Assembly: GCA_023957835.1 (NCBI GenBank)
Contig: JAMLGP010000001.1
Location: 799,575-863,574, forward strand
DNA: 64,000 bases
Direction: 5' to 3'
From: Homoserinimonas sp.
GTDB lineage: Bacteria > Actinomycetota > Actinomycetes > Actinomycetales > Microbacteriaceae
Positions within the stretch are counted from its first letter, which is position 1, and each line of letters opens with the position of its first letter. A program made the position numbers and the translations under genes. Under the pieces are notes generated by a model, which had not been told where the DNA came from, searched no databases, and saw only the letters and a list, made by a program, of their open reading frames with translations. This document shows, piece by piece, positions 1-8,653 of the stretch.

Positions 1-1
1 G

Positions 2-298
2 ACTGCCTCGCTTGAAGAGGGGTTTGGAATCCCGGTCGTTGAGGCACTCACTATGGGCACGCCGGTACTGTGCAGCGACATCCCGGTGTTCCGGGAGGTT
101 GCCGGCGATGGAGCCCTGTACTTCGATCCGCGCAGCCCGGAGGACGTGGCCTCAAAGGCGCTCGAACTTGAAGACGACGCGACCTGGAACCGGCTCTCGA
201 AGGCCGCGCCGAGCCAGGCTGCAAAGTTCACCTGGGAGAAGTCGGCAAAGCGACTGCTCGAGCTCGTGTTATCGCTCGCCCCGAAGAGGGCTAGCTGA
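2..298 (+). CDS. Glycosyltransferase family 4 (group 1), C-terminal fragment cut by window edge
   Basis: This is the last 98 residues of a GT-B fold glycosyltransferase that starts before the window. The frame is open from base 2. It shows the donor-binding signature of group 1 transferases, EEGFGIPVVEAL, followed by MGTPVLCSDIPVFREVAG. The first glutamate of the E-x7-E motif normally contacts the nucleotide-sugar phosphate. The rest is an acidic C-terminal helix region. The substrate cannot be told from this fragment. Its stop region overlaps the convergent ybaK-like gene by 8 bp, so no intergenic terminator fits between them. Confidence 0.85.
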   Translation, partial: TASLEEGFGIPVVEALTMGTPVLCSDIPVFREVAGDGALYFDPRSPEDVASKALELEDDATWNRLSKAAPSQAAKFTWEKSAKRLLELVLSLAPKRAS

Positions 299-752
299 CC
301 TGAGCTACTTCGCCCCCGGACAGCTCGATGAGTTCGTCCGGGCTGATCTCAAACACTGAGGTTGCGGCGCCTGCCGCCGCCCAAACCTTCTCGAAGCGAA
401 GCAAATCGGAATCGACAATGGTGCGCAGCTTCGACTTGTGTCCAAACGGCGGGACACCGCCGATTGAAAATCCGCTCACTTGCTTGACCATGTCGGCATC
501 CGCCTTGGTGATCGCCAGGCCCAGGTTCTCGCCCAGCAACTTCGTGTCAACTCGATTGGGGCCGGAAGTCAGGACGAGCAGGGGAGCTCCGTCGGCTTCG
601 AAAACCAGACTTTTTACAATCGCCCCCACTTCGCAACCGACCGCGTTTGCCGCTTCAGTCGCCGTGTGGGTGCTCTGGTCCATGGTTCGCACTGCCACCG
701 GGTATCCGAGGTCCATTGCCGCCTGAGTGAATCTGGTTACTGCATCCGCCAT
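291..752 (-). CDS. YbaK/EbsC-family aminoacyl-tRNA deacylase
   Basis: A 153-residue single-domain protein of normal length for the YbaK/EbsC (INS-like) family, cytoplasmic enzymes that hydrolyse mischarged tRNAs such as Cys-tRNA(Pro). Visible family features are the VKSLVFEA segment with the conserved lysine near residue 47, the LTSGPNRVD strand, and the glycine-rich GGVPPFGH loop at about 98-105. The ATG is preceded by an AGGAG Shine-Dalgarno about 10 bases upstream. The gene follows the SGNH hydrolase by 13 bp on the same strand, so co-transcription is likely. The exact tRNA substrate is not determinable from sequence. Confidence 0.88.
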   Translation of the reverse strand: MADAVTRFTQAAMDLGYPVAVRTMDQSTHTATEAANAVGCEVGAIVKSLVFEADGAPLLVLTSGPNRVDTKLLGENLGLAITKADADMVKQVSGFSIGGVPPFGHKSKLRTIVDSDLLRFEKVWAAAGAATSVFEISPDELIELSGGEVAQVS

Positions 753-765
753 TAGTACTGCTCTC

Positions 766-1545
766 CTACTCGCTGTTTACTGATCCCGGCTCGGGGCGCT
801 TTGGGGTGATCCCGTCTCCGGAAGACTGGTGCCGAATCCTGCGCACCACCCAGGGCAGCAGGTACTCCTTCGCCCAGCCGATGTCTTCGACGCGCGCCTG
901 CCGCCAGGACTTCTCCGGCAGCGGTTCGGGCTTGTAAGGCTCGAGGTCGTTTTCGACTCCGAGCGAACGCAGGACCATTCTGGCGATCGTGTGATGGCCT
1001 ATGGGGGAAAAGTGCAGTCGATCCGGGGCCCACATTCTCGGGTCCTTGAGTTCGCGCATCGACCACATATCCGCAACTATCGCATCCTGCCGCTGGGCCA
1101 GTGCGCGCACGTTCTCGTTGTAGATTGCCACCTTGCCCCTCGTGCGGCGAAGGACAGGAGTCATTCCGATGTCGGGGCCGTTGAACAGAAGCACAGTCGC
1201 GTTATTTCGCCTGAGCTCTCGGATCATTTCTTCGAGCTTCTCGGCGATGGCGTCCGGATCAGAGCCCGGCCTCAGGATGTCGTTGCCACCGGCTGACACC
1301 GTCACGAGGTCCGGCCGCAGTTCGAGGGCGGGTTCGACCTGCTCATCGAAGATCTGCTGGAGCAGGCGGCCGCGAATGGCGAGATTGGCGTAAGCGAAGT
1401 CGTCGGTCTTCGCGCTGAGCACTTCGGCGACTCGATCCGCCCAGCCGCGATTTCCTCCGGGGCTGCGCGGTTCGGGATCGCCGATTCCCTCGGTGAAGGA
1501 GTCGCCGATAGCCACATAGCGAGACCACGGATGCTGTTGTGCCAT
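766..1545 (-). CDS. SGNH/GDSL-family hydrolase
   Basis: A 259-residue hydrolase with all four SGNH blocks: GDSFTEG with the nucleophile Ser16, the block II glycine near residue 59, GGND at about 86-89, and DRLH (Asp175, His178) forming the rest of the catalytic triad. There is no signal peptide, so it is probably a cytoplasmic esterase or lipase-like enzyme. The substrate is unknown. It lies 22 bp downstream of dnaE2 on the same strand and may receive read-through from the SOS operon, though nothing links its function to repair. A weak -10-like hexamer lies just before the ATG. Confidence 0.85.
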   Translation of the reverse strand: MAQQHPWSRYVAIGDSFTEGIGDPEPRSPGGNRGWADRVAEVLSAKTDDFAYANLAIRGRLLQQIFDEQVEPALELRPDLVTVSAGGNDILRPGSDPDAIAEKLEEMIRELRRNNATVLLFNGPDIGMTPVLRRTRGKVAIYNENVRALAQRQDAIVADMWSMRELKDPRMWAPDRLHFSPIGHHTIARMVLRSLGVENDLEPYKPEPLPEKSWRQARVEDIGWAKEYLLPWVVRRIRHQSSGDGITPKRPEPGSVNSE

Positions 1546-1567
1546 CTATCTAGACTGCCACGAGTTT

Positions 1568-4500
1568 TCACTTGAAATCCCTCGATCTGGTCGGACTGGC
1601 AATCTGCACGGCTTCGAATAAATCGGCCTGGATATTGCAAATGCCTTCGCTCGTGCGCTCAAGGATCCCGCGCACAATGAGCACTCTGGAATCCCTCGCA
1701 ACCCTGCGGAACCTGCGCCAGGCTCCCTGCGAGCAAATCACGTTAGCGAGCCCGGTCTCGTCCTCAAGGGTCATGAAGGTGATGCCGCCGGCGGTTTGCG
1801 GCCGCTGCCGATGGGTAACGACTCCGCAAACCGAAACCCGAGTGCCGCTCTCTACAGACTGGAGACCGGCCGCCGGAAGAATCCCCGCGCCGGAGAGAGC
1901 CTCGCGATGCGGCCGAATCGGGTCTGAATCGACCGAGATACCGGTCGCGACCAGATCGGCTTCGAGCCGCTCGAGTTCGGTGGGCAGGGTGAACAGCGGA
2001 GGCTGCACCGCGGTTGCAGTCCCCGGCAGGAATTCTGCCCGATCCTGGGCGGCAGAACCGGCGAGCCAAAGCGCCTGCCGCAAGTCGAGCCCCATGGAGG
2101 CGAAGGCGTCGGCCGAGGCGAGAGCCTCCAACTGGGCGGTATTGAGCCCAACCCTGCGCACGAGGTCGTACATGCTCGAAAACGCGCCACTGCCGTTTGG
2201 ATCATCCCGCTCCCGGACAATCCGCTCGGCAAGTTCCCGACCAATCCCGCGCACCTCGGCAAGCCCCAGCCGCACCGCGAAGGCGCCGTCCCTGCGGTGC
2301 TCCGCCGTATCGAAGTGCGCCTTTGGGTCGAATCGCTGCGGGACGGGAGGCTGCACGGGGTTAACGCACTCTTCTCGGCCCGCCTGCAGGGGAGTTTCCG
2401 TCGACTCGAGCTCCGCGTCCACCCCGGAGAATCGGATGTCCGGCCGTAGCACCTTGACCCCGTGCCGCCTCGCATCGGCCACGAGACTCTTGGGCGAGTA
2501 GAAGCCCATCGGCTGAGCGGCAAGCAGCGCGGCCAGAAAGGCTCCGGGGTAGTGCAGCTTGAACCAGGCGCTCGCATAGACGATGAGGGCGAAACTGATC
2601 GAGTGGCTCTCGGCGAAGCCGAAGTCTGAGAAGGCGCGGATCCGGTTGTAAATCAGGTCGGCATCCTCGGTTGAAATGCCCTTGGCGGCCATTCCCGCCC
2701 TGAGCTTTTCCTCCAGCCTGGCGATTCGCTGTTCGCCGCGCTTGGAGCCGATCGCGCGCCTGAGCAGGTTCGCATCATCCGGGTTCAGTTCGCCGAGGGC
2801 CATGGCCATTTGCATTGCCTGCTCCTGGAACAGGGGGATGCCGAGGGTGCGCTCAAGCACTGGCCTGAGCACCGGGTGGGCGTAAGTCACCGGCTCCTTT
2901 CCGGTCTTGCGCCGCACGTAGGGATGCACGGCGCCGCCCTGAATCGGCCCCGGCCTGATCAGTGCGATTTCGGTCACGAGCTCGTAGAAGCGCCTCGGCT
3001 GCAGCCTTGGCAAAGTGTTCAGCTGGGCTCGGCTCTCGACTTGAAACACCCCAACGGCATCCGCCCGGCAAAGCATGTCATAGACCCCCGCCTCCTCTTT
3101 CGGGATGTTCGCGAGCGTCCACTGCTCGCCGGTCGCACCCGCGATCAGGTCGAGGCAGCGCTGCAGGGCGGCGAGCATGCCGAGGCCGAGCAGGTCGAAC
3201 TTGACCAGCCCCATCCAGGCGCAGTCATCCTTGTCCCACTGCAAAACGGTGCGGTTCTCCATCCGCGCGTGCTCGATCGGAACCACTTCTCCGACCGGCC
3301 GCTTGGTGAGCACCATTCCTCCGGAGTGGATGCCGAGGTGCCTCGGGAAGTCCTTCACTTGCCTCGCGAGGCTGAGCACGGCATCCGGAATATCGCTGTC
3401 TGCCTCCGCCCCCGGCAGGGATCTTCGCTCGACCTGTTTGGACCATGCGTCCTGCTGGCCGGTCGAATAGCCGAGGGCCTTCGCCATGTCGCGAACCGCC
3501 GCCTTGCCGCGATAGGTGATGACATTGGCAACCTGGGCGGCGTTTCGCCTGCCGTACTTCTCGAAGACGTACTGGATGATTTCTTCGCGCCGGTTCGAGT
3601 CGAAATCCACGTCTATATCCGGCTCCTCTTCGCGCATGCTCGAAAGGAACCGCTCGAACGGCAGGTTGTAGAAGATCGCATCGACCGCGGTGATTCCGAG
3701 CAGGTAGCAAACCACCGAATTAGCCGCAGAGCCCCTGCCCTGGCAGAGGATGCCGCGGCGCCTTGCCTCGCGAACGATGTCGTGGACGATCAGGAAGTAG
3801 CCGGGAAAATCCTTCTGCTCAATCACATCGAGTTCGTGGGCGATTCGCTCGCGACCGGCCTCATCGACCCCGAGCGGAAACCTCTCCGGCACGGCCGCCC
3901 AGGTTAGCTCCCGCAGCCAGCTCATGGGGGAGTGACCTGCAGGAACCTCCTGATCGGGCAGTCCAGGCTTGACGCTGCGCAGCCGGAAGGCTGTCTCTTG
4001 TGCAATCTCGATCGTGGTCTCGATTGCACCGGGATAGGCGGCGAACAACCTCGCCATCTCTGCGCCGCTTCGCAGGTGGGCGGCACCTGAAGCCGGCAGC
4101 CAGCCGTCGAGCTGGTCGAGGCTGCCTCTCGCCCGCACCGCGGCGAGGGCGTTGGCGAGCCGATGCCGCTGCGGGCTCGCATAGTGCACGTTTCCGGTGG
4201 CGGCGAATCGCAGGTTTCTTCTCGCGGCAAGAGCGAACAGGCGATCGTTGAGTTCGTCATCGAGGGGGCTGCCGTGGCTGTAGAGTTCGACCACGAGGTT
4301 GTCCCGGCCGAAGGCAGATGCAAGAAAGTCGAGTTCTCTGAGGGCGGCTGCGTCGCCGTTTTCGACGAGAGCTTTTCGCACCCGGCCTTTTCGGCATCCG
4401 CTGAGAATGAGCCAGTCGCCCTGCGCGGCCTCGGCGAGTTCGGCCAGGTCGTATACCGGTTTACCTTTCTCTGCTCCACCACGAAGCTGGGCGGCGGTAA

Positions 4501-4972
4501 TCGCCCCGGCGAGTCGGTGATAGCCCTGCTGTCCTTTGGCGAGCACGAGCAGGTGCTCGCCTTCGGGATCGGGGATGCCGTTTTGCGGCTTGCTCAGTTC
4601 GAGCGAGAGTTCTGCGCCGAAGATCGTGCTTAGCTGCGGGAAACTCTCGGCAGCCTCGGCAAGCCTCGGGATGCCGTAAAAGCCGTCGTGATCGGTGAGC
4701 GCGATCGCGCTAAGCCCGATTCGCACCGCTTCCTCAAGCAGTTCTTCAGGCGAGCTCGCTCCGTCGAGAAAGCTGTAATTGGAGTGAACGTGGAGCTCTG
4801 CGTAGGGGATCAGATCACCCGCCGGCACTTGTAACTTCGGCGCCTGATATCTCGGGCGACTGGTTCGCCAGCCGAGGCCTTCAAACTCGCTCGGCGCCGT
4901 CGAGGGAGAACTTCGCCCGGACAGCGCCCGTTCAAGCTCCGCCCACGGAACCGGAGGATTGCGCCAGCCCAT
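1568..4972 (-). CDS. dnaE2: Error-prone DNA polymerase III alpha subunit DnaE2
   Basis: A 1134-residue C-family polymerase that performs translesion synthesis with ImuA' and ImuB. An N-terminal PHP domain starts near residue 58 with HVHSNYSFLDGA and DHDG. The palm catalytic aspartates lie in EPDIDVDFDS near residue 455. The finger and thumb regions include GRGSAANS and SDFGFAESHS. A C-terminal OB-fold nucleic-acid-binding domain includes the VCGVVTHRQ strand. The arrangement and length match DnaE2 rather than the replicative DnaE1, which is also in this window at 47851-51366. It is the third gene of the imuA'-imuB-dnaE2 operon, with 42 bp after imuB and AGGGG upstream of the ATG. Expression should follow the LexA-controlled promoter upstream of imuA'. 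Confidence 0.96.
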   Translation of the reverse strand: MGWRNPPVPWAELERALSGRSSPSTAPSEFEGLGWRTSRPRYQAPKLQVPAGDLIPYAELHVHSNYSFLDGASSPEELLEEAVRIGLSAIALTDHDGFYGIPRLAEAAESFPQLSTIFGAELSLELSKPQNGIPDPEGEHLLVLAKGQQGYHRLAGAITAAQLRGGAEKGKPVYDLAELAEAAQGDWLILSGCRKGRVRKALVENGDAAALRELDFLASAFGRDNLVVELYSHGSPLDDELNDRLFALAARRNLRFAATGNVHYASPQRHRLANALAAVRARGSLDQLDGWLPASGAAHLRSGAEMARLFAAYPGAIETTIEIAQETAFRLRSVKPGLPDQEVPAGHSPMSWLRELTWAAVPERFPLGVDEAGRERIAHELDVIEQKDFPGYFLIVHDIVREARRRGILCQGRGSAANSVVCYLLGITAVDAIFYNLPFERFLSSMREEEPDIDVDFDSNRREEIIQYVFEKYGRRNAAQVANVITYRGKAAVRDMAKALGYSTGQQDAWSKQVERRSLPGAEADSDIPDAVLSLARQVKDFPRHLGIHSGGMVLTKRPVGEVVPIEHARMENRTVLQWDKDDCAWMGLVKFDLLGLGMLAALQRCLDLIAGATGEQWTLANIPKEEAGVYDMLCRADAVGVFQVESRAQLNTLPRLQPRRFYELVTEIALIRPGPIQGGAVHPYVRRKTGKEPVTYAHPVLRPVLERTLGIPLFQEQAMQMAMALGELNPDDANLLRRAIGSKRGEQRIARLEEKLRAGMAAKGISTEDADLIYNRIRAFSDFGFAESHSISFALIVYASAWFKLHYPGAFLAALLAAQPMGFYSPKSLVADARRHGVKVLRPDIRFSGVDAELESTETPLQAGREECVNPVQPPVPQRFDPKAHFDTAEHRRDGAFAVRLGLAEVRGIGRELAERIVRERDDPNGSGAFSSMYDLVRRVGLNTAQLEALASADAFASMGLDLRQALWLAGSAAQDRAEFLPGTATAVQPPLFTLPTELERLEADLVATGISVDSDPIRPHREALSGAGILPAAGLQSVESGTRVSVCGVVTHRQRPQTAGGITFMTLEDETGLANVICSQGAWRRFRRVARDSRVLIVRGILERTSEGICNIQADLFEAVQIASPTRSRDFK

Positions 4973-5014
4973 CAGGACGCCCCTGTCGACCTGCGACGCC
5001 CGACCAAACCGCGC

Positions 5015-6547
5015 TCAGTCATACCGCGCCTCCAGCCACCACCGCCCGTGTTCGAGGGCGAGCAGCCAGCCGGTGCCGGCGGTATCGACAATCTGGATCC
5101 TGCTCGCCCTGCTCGAGCGCTGCGCATCCCACCAGCGCTCGTCGACAGTCCAGGGCACCGACCAGCTTGAAACCGAGAGACTGCGGCCCCCGCTGGAAAC
5201 CAGGGCGGGGGAATCTGACAGGAAACCGCGATCATCAACCGAGAGTTCGTCTCCCGATTCGGCGAACAGGCTCACCGGTCGCGGTGGCTCGAACACGGTT
5301 GCGGGGGCGGGGTGTGGAAGGCTGCCCGGCCAGGGGAGTTCCGGCTGGCGATCATGGAGCACCCGCTCGCCCCAGGGAGTCAGGGTCGCCCGATCCGCCG
5401 GGGCTCTGCCGCCGCCTACGGCCGCAGTGAGCACTGCCGAGCGGCCGAGCATGCCCTGGAGCCTAGAAAGCGAATGGTGGATGCGCTCATCCGGCCCGCC
5501 GCCGAAGAGTCCCTCTTCGTGATTGCCGATCGAATCGACGCTTTCCGGCTCCAGCCGCACCGAGACGATCCCCGAACTGAGGGCGGGCTCGGTCGAGGCT
5601 CCCTGAAGCTGCCAGCGGATCCGGTCGACAACATCCTCTGCAGTGAAGGAGCGCGGATGCAGCCACACCCGATCCGAAACCTCGCCCCGCTCCGACTCGA
5701 GTTCGACCCTGAGCGCAGTGCAGACGAGTTTCGCCGCGGTCAGCGCCCCGATGAACTCGTCGGCTAGGGTGCGCACCCCGAAGGCGACCTGATCAATCCG
5801 CTCGACCGCAGGCTCGAAGTCGATGCTGCGCTCGAGGTCTGCCGGCGGGACTCTCGCCTGCACCTGCCGCGAATCGAGGCCGGAGGCGAGGGAGTGCAGC
5901 CTGGCGCCGTGTTCGCCGAGCCGGTCGCGGACCGCTTCGGCATCCATCGCGGCGAAGTCGCCGAGAGTTGGGATGCCGAGCCGCCGAAGCAGAGTAGCGA
6001 GCCTGTCGTCTTCGAGAACTCCGACCGAAAGCGGGGAGAGAAAGGCCGCGGCCGTCCCTTCGGGAACCCGCCGAATTCTGCGTCCGCCCAGCCCCGCGGC
6101 AATCTCCGCCGTGAACACTCCGTCGGCAACACCGATTCTGGCGGCGGTGACCCCCAGTTCATCGAGCCGATCCAGCAGCCAAAGTGCGGCCTCTTCTTCA
6201 CTGCCGTAATAGGCGGCCGGGCCTTTTGCCTTGAGTGCGCAGCTTCCAGGCCTCAGCACCTGCAGCCCGGTTACAAACTCTTCGAGCCCGGCGAGTACCG
6301 GTTCGAAACTGCGCGCCTCCTCGTCTGGTTTTCGCGGCAGGACGAGCAGTTCCGGGCAGCGGGACTGTGCCTCCCGCAGCTTGAGTCCTGTTCGCACTCC
6401 CTCCGCGCGGGCAGCGACAGAGCTTGAATACACGCGACCGGTTTCGATTATCGCGATTGGCGCTTCTGCGGGCAGGCCGTGCAGCCGGATCGCGGAGTGA
6501 ACCGGCCAGTCGGGGCAGAGTACTGCCATTACCCTTTCCGCGGGCAT
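5015..6547 (-). CDS. imuB: Y-family polymerase-like mutasome adaptor ImuB
   Basis: A 510-residue Y-family polymerase homologue. The N-terminus reads MAVLCPDWPVHSAIR where true Y-family enzymes carry the metal-binding DxDxFFAS motif, so the catalytic carboxylates are missing. This is the known signature of ImuB, which bridges DnaE2, ImuA' and the sliding clamp. A clamp-binding-like stretch, QPELPWPG, lies in the C-terminal half. The gene overlaps the imuA' stop as TAATG, indicating translational coupling. A second ATG six codons inside, after AAAGGG, is an alternative start. It would be induced with the rest of the operon by DNA damage. Confidence 0.93.
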   Translation of the reverse strand: MPAERVMAVLCPDWPVHSAIRLHGLPAEAPIAIIETGRVYSSSVAARAEGVRTGLKLREAQSRCPELLVLPRKPDEEARSFEPVLAGLEEFVTGLQVLRPGSCALKAKGPAAYYGSEEEAALWLLDRLDELGVTAARIGVADGVFTAEIAAGLGGRRIRRVPEGTAAAFLSPLSVGVLEDDRLATLLRRLGIPTLGDFAAMDAEAVRDRLGEHGARLHSLASGLDSRQVQARVPPADLERSIDFEPAVERIDQVAFGVRTLADEFIGALTAAKLVCTALRVELESERGEVSDRVWLHPRSFTAEDVVDRIRWQLQGASTEPALSSGIVSVRLEPESVDSIGNHEEGLFGGGPDERIHHSLSRLQGMLGRSAVLTAAVGGGRAPADRATLTPWGERVLHDRQPELPWPGSLPHPAPATVFEPPRPVSLFAESGDELSVDDRGFLSDSPALVSSGGRSLSVSSWSVPWTVDERWWDAQRSSRASRIQIVDTAGTGWLLALEHGRWWLEARYD

Positions 6548-7146
6548 TAGAGGTGGACTCTCGCACTTCGCGGCCTGGGCCAGGCGCGACTGGTAACGGT
6601 TACGGTCAGATCCCGCTCCCGCAGCCGCCCGCGGCCGCGGCCGATTCCGCTCCAGTTGCTTTCGGTGAGGCTCAGCATCGCCTCGCTTTGCGGCCAGCTT
6701 CCGAGCACGATCAGGGTCGAGGATCGCTTTCTGAGCCTCGCGGAGAGTCTTGCAATGCTGGCTTCGCTCGCTCGTTTCGGCGGCCTGACGACGATGAGGC
6801 TAAGGGCATCCGCGAGGGCAGCCGTCGCTGCAAGCCACTGGTCTCCCGGGGTCGGAACCAGAATCAGCCGCTCAAGATCGACGCCGAACTCTGCGGCCGC
6901 TTCAATGCCGAACTCGGGTATTCCGACAACCCCGCACCAGGCTCCGGCCGCGGATGGCGCGGAAAGCAGAAGCATGATGAGCGTGAGCGAGTTCTCGACC
7001 GAGTAGGTTGCGCCGACCCTCAGAGCCCCGGAAGGCAGCAGTGAAGCCAAAGTAGGCTCGGTCGGCAAAGCGGGCAGGTCGAGACCGGGGGACTGGAGCT
7101 GCTGGATTCGCTCCCGCAGTTCCGCAACCAGTGCAACACTCGACAT
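6547..7146 (-). CDS. imuA': ImuA' mutasome accessory protein (RecA-like remnant)
   Basis: A 199-residue protein at the head of the imuA'-imuB-dnaE2 operon. ImuA'-type proteins are short RecA/SulA-like factors needed for DnaE2-dependent mutagenesis in mycobacteria. Here the similarity is weak: hydrophobic strands such as WCGVVGIPEFG and LERLILVP and a basic C-terminus, but no intact Walker A motif. The assignment rests mainly on operon position and length. The ATG has no convincing Shine-Dalgarno. Instead a GATAAT -10 element ends 6 bases before it, which points to a leaderless transcript. Confidence 0.85.
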   Translation of the reverse strand: MSSVALVAELRERIQQLQSPGLDLPALPTEPTLASLLPSGALRVGATYSVENSLTLIMLLLSAPSAAGAWCGVVGIPEFGIEAAAEFGVDLERLILVPTPGDQWLAATAALADALSLIVVRPPKRASEASIARLSARLRKRSSTLIVLGSWPQSEAMLSLTESNWSGIGRGRGRLRERDLTVTVTSRAWPRPRSARVHL

Positions 7147-7152
7147 TCACCA

Positions 7153-7181
7153 ATTATCGAACATTTGTTCGAATGTTTCAA
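7153..7181 (-). promoter_or_regulatory. SOS promoter of imuA'-imuB-dnaE2 (-35/-10)
   Basis: Reading leftwards, TTGAAA (7181-7176) and GATAAT (7158-7153) are separated by exactly 17 bases. The -10 ends 6 bases before the imuA' ATG at 7146, so transcription should begin at or next to the start codon. The LexA box fills the spacer and enters the -10. Confidence 0.8.
7157..7172. promoter_or_regulatory. LexA-binding SOS box
   Basis: TCGAACATTTGTTCGA is a perfect match to the actinobacterial/Gram-positive LexA operator form CGAACnnnnGTTCG. It occupies most of the -35/-10 spacer and the first two bases of the -10 of the imuA' promoter, so bound LexA would block RNA polymerase. Confidence 0.92.
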
Positions 7182-7275
7182 TTGAGAGTTTTGCAGCGAG
7201 TTTCGCAGGACATGCACCAATTGGCCTTCGATTTGCGCCAGTCCGACCCGAACTCGCTCCGGTTTGCCCTCAGCT

Positions 7276-7335
7276 ACTTCTCGAAGCTGCTCCCGAGCCG
7301 CGCCCACTTCTCGAAGCTGCTCCCAAGCCGCGCCT
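7276..7335. repeat. Two 30-bp direct repeats beside the dadA stop codon
   Basis: Two adjacent 30-bp units (7276-7305 and 7306-7335) begin ACTTCTCGAAGCTGCTCCC and differ at only two positions. The second unit ends inside the dadA stop codon. The repeat lies between the SOS promoter and the end of dadA. Function unknown. Confidence 0.85.
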
Positions 7336-8647
7336 ACCTCAGCGGGTCGAAGTTCCTAAGCAGCGGGTCAGGCTCGCCAACTACCGCGCCGGCGAGCAGT
7401 TTGCCGGTGAGCGGGCCGAGGGCGATGCCCCACATGCCGTGACCTCCGCCGACGAACACCCGCGGCGACCTGGTCGGGCCGATGAGGGCGTGGCCGTCTG
7501 CAGTTACCGGGCGGCCACCGACCCACTCTTCCTTGCGGGCTTCCCAGTCGACTCCCTGAAACACCGGGCGGCCGGCGTCGACCAGGGTGCGGATTCTGCG
7601 CTTGTCGGGCGGGGCATCCACTGATCTGAATTCCATCATTCCGCCGATGCGCAGCCGGTCGCCGAGCGGGGTGCAGGCGAGGCGCTGGGTCGGAAAATAG
7701 ATCGGATGCGAGGGGATCGTTTCCGGCACGACGCTAAAGCTGTAGCCGCGGCCGGCCTGCACGATCGCCTTGACGCCGAAGCGGCGGGCGAGCTTGTCCA
7801 TCCAGGCGCCGGTCGCGATGACGACCGCGTCGGCCCCGAGCACTTCGCCGGTCGCGGAGGTTACCTTGACACTCTTGCCGGTGTCCTCGATATCCGTGAC
7901 GTCGAATCCGGTCTTGAGTTCGGCGCCGAGACCCGCGACGGATTCGCCGAGGGATTCGAGGTACTTGGGCGGGTTGATGAAGTACTGGCCGTGCAAGAGG
8001 ACTCCGCAGGTGACTGCATCGGAGAGGGTCGGCTCGATCGCGCGCAGCTCGTCACCGGTTGCGAGGTCGAAGCGTACGGTATCGCCGCTCTTTTCGACTA
8101 CCTCGAACTCGTGCAGCAGAACCTTGCGATCCTTTTCGCTGCGGAAGCCGGCGAGGAAGGGCTTTGCCTCTTTGACCGGGGCCGTGACTCCGCCGTCGGC
8201 GAGTTCGTGGAAGGCCGGCATGCCGAGCGGGTTGACCTTTGCGAAGATCTCCATCGACTTTCGCCACTGGCGGGGGAGCGAGTGCCAGGCGAAGCCGGTG
8301 AGAAAGCGAATGAGCTTCGGGTCAAGTCGCAGCGGAATATAGAGCGGGGACTTCGAGCTGAGCATGGTCTTGGGGGCGGAGAGCAGAACGGAAGGCTCAC
8401 CGAGCGGGAGGGTGAGCGCCGGGGTCAGCCAGCCGGCGTTTCCCCAACTCGAGCCGGCCGCGACCCCCTTGCGGTCGACGACTGTGACCTCGACTCCGCG
8501 CTGACGCAGATGCCAGGCAGTCGCGAGCCCGATCATTCCGGCGCCGACGATTACTACCTTTTTCGGGGCGCTACTGTTTTTGCTCGTGCTGTTTTTGCTC
8601 GTGCTGTTTTTGGCTGTGCGAGCTTTGCTCGTACCGTTCGTGCTCAT
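7334..8647 (-). CDS. dadA: DadA-type FAD-dependent D-amino-acid dehydrogenase
   Basis: A 437-residue flavoprotein of the DAO/DadA family, expected to oxidise D-amino acids to keto acids and pass electrons to the respiratory chain. The Rossmann FAD motif is VVIVGAGMIGLATAWHL at about residues 31-47, followed by the family segment GSSWGNAGWLTP. GRGYSF and GGHGMWGIALGP complete the flavin-binding regions near the C-terminus. The first 29 residues are an unusual Ser/Thr/Lys/Asn-rich tail encoded by 15-bp tandem repeats. The ATG fits a leaderless start: TATTGT ends 6 bases before it. Substrate preference is inferred from the family only. Confidence 0.85.
   Translation of the reverse strand: MSTNGTSKARTAKNSTSKNSTSKNSSAPKKVVIVGAGMIGLATAWHLRQRGVEVTVVDRKGVAAGSSWGNAGWLTPALTLPLGEPSVLLSAPKTMLSSKSPLYIPLRLDPKLIRFLTGFAWHSLPRQWRKSMEIFAKVNPLGMPAFHELADGGVTAPVKEAKPFLAGFRSEKDRKVLLHEFEVVEKSGDTVRFDLATGDELRAIEPTLSDAVTCGVLLHGQYFINPPKYLESLGESVAGLGAELKTGFDVTDIEDTGKSVKVTSATGEVLGADAVVIATGAWMDKLARRFGVKAIVQAGRGYSFSVVPETIPSHPIYFPTQRLACTPLGDRLRIGGMMEFRSVDAPPDKRRIRTLVDAGRPVFQGVDWEARKEEWVGGRPVTADGHALIGPTRSPRVFVGGGHGMWGIALGPLTGKLLAGAVVGEPDPLLRNFDPLR
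8582..8611. repeat. 15-bp tandem repeat encoding TSKNS units in the DadA N-terminus
   Basis: Two perfect copies of GCTCGTGCTGTTTTT, flanked by partial copies on both sides, lie within the first 30 codons of dadA and encode repeated Thr-Ser-Lys-Asn-Ser. The unit is a multiple of three, so copy-number change would keep the frame. Confidence 0.85.
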
Positions 8648-8653
8648 GCCTCA

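Noticed and set aside
2810..3907. Long 365-codon frame antisense to dnaE2
   Set aside because: GC-rich antisense shadow of a clear polymerase gene; no family resemblance and no start signals.
7020..7307. 95-codon leftward frame overlapping the imuA' promoter
   Set aside because: It would cross the SOS promoter and imuA' start in a different frame; no independent support.
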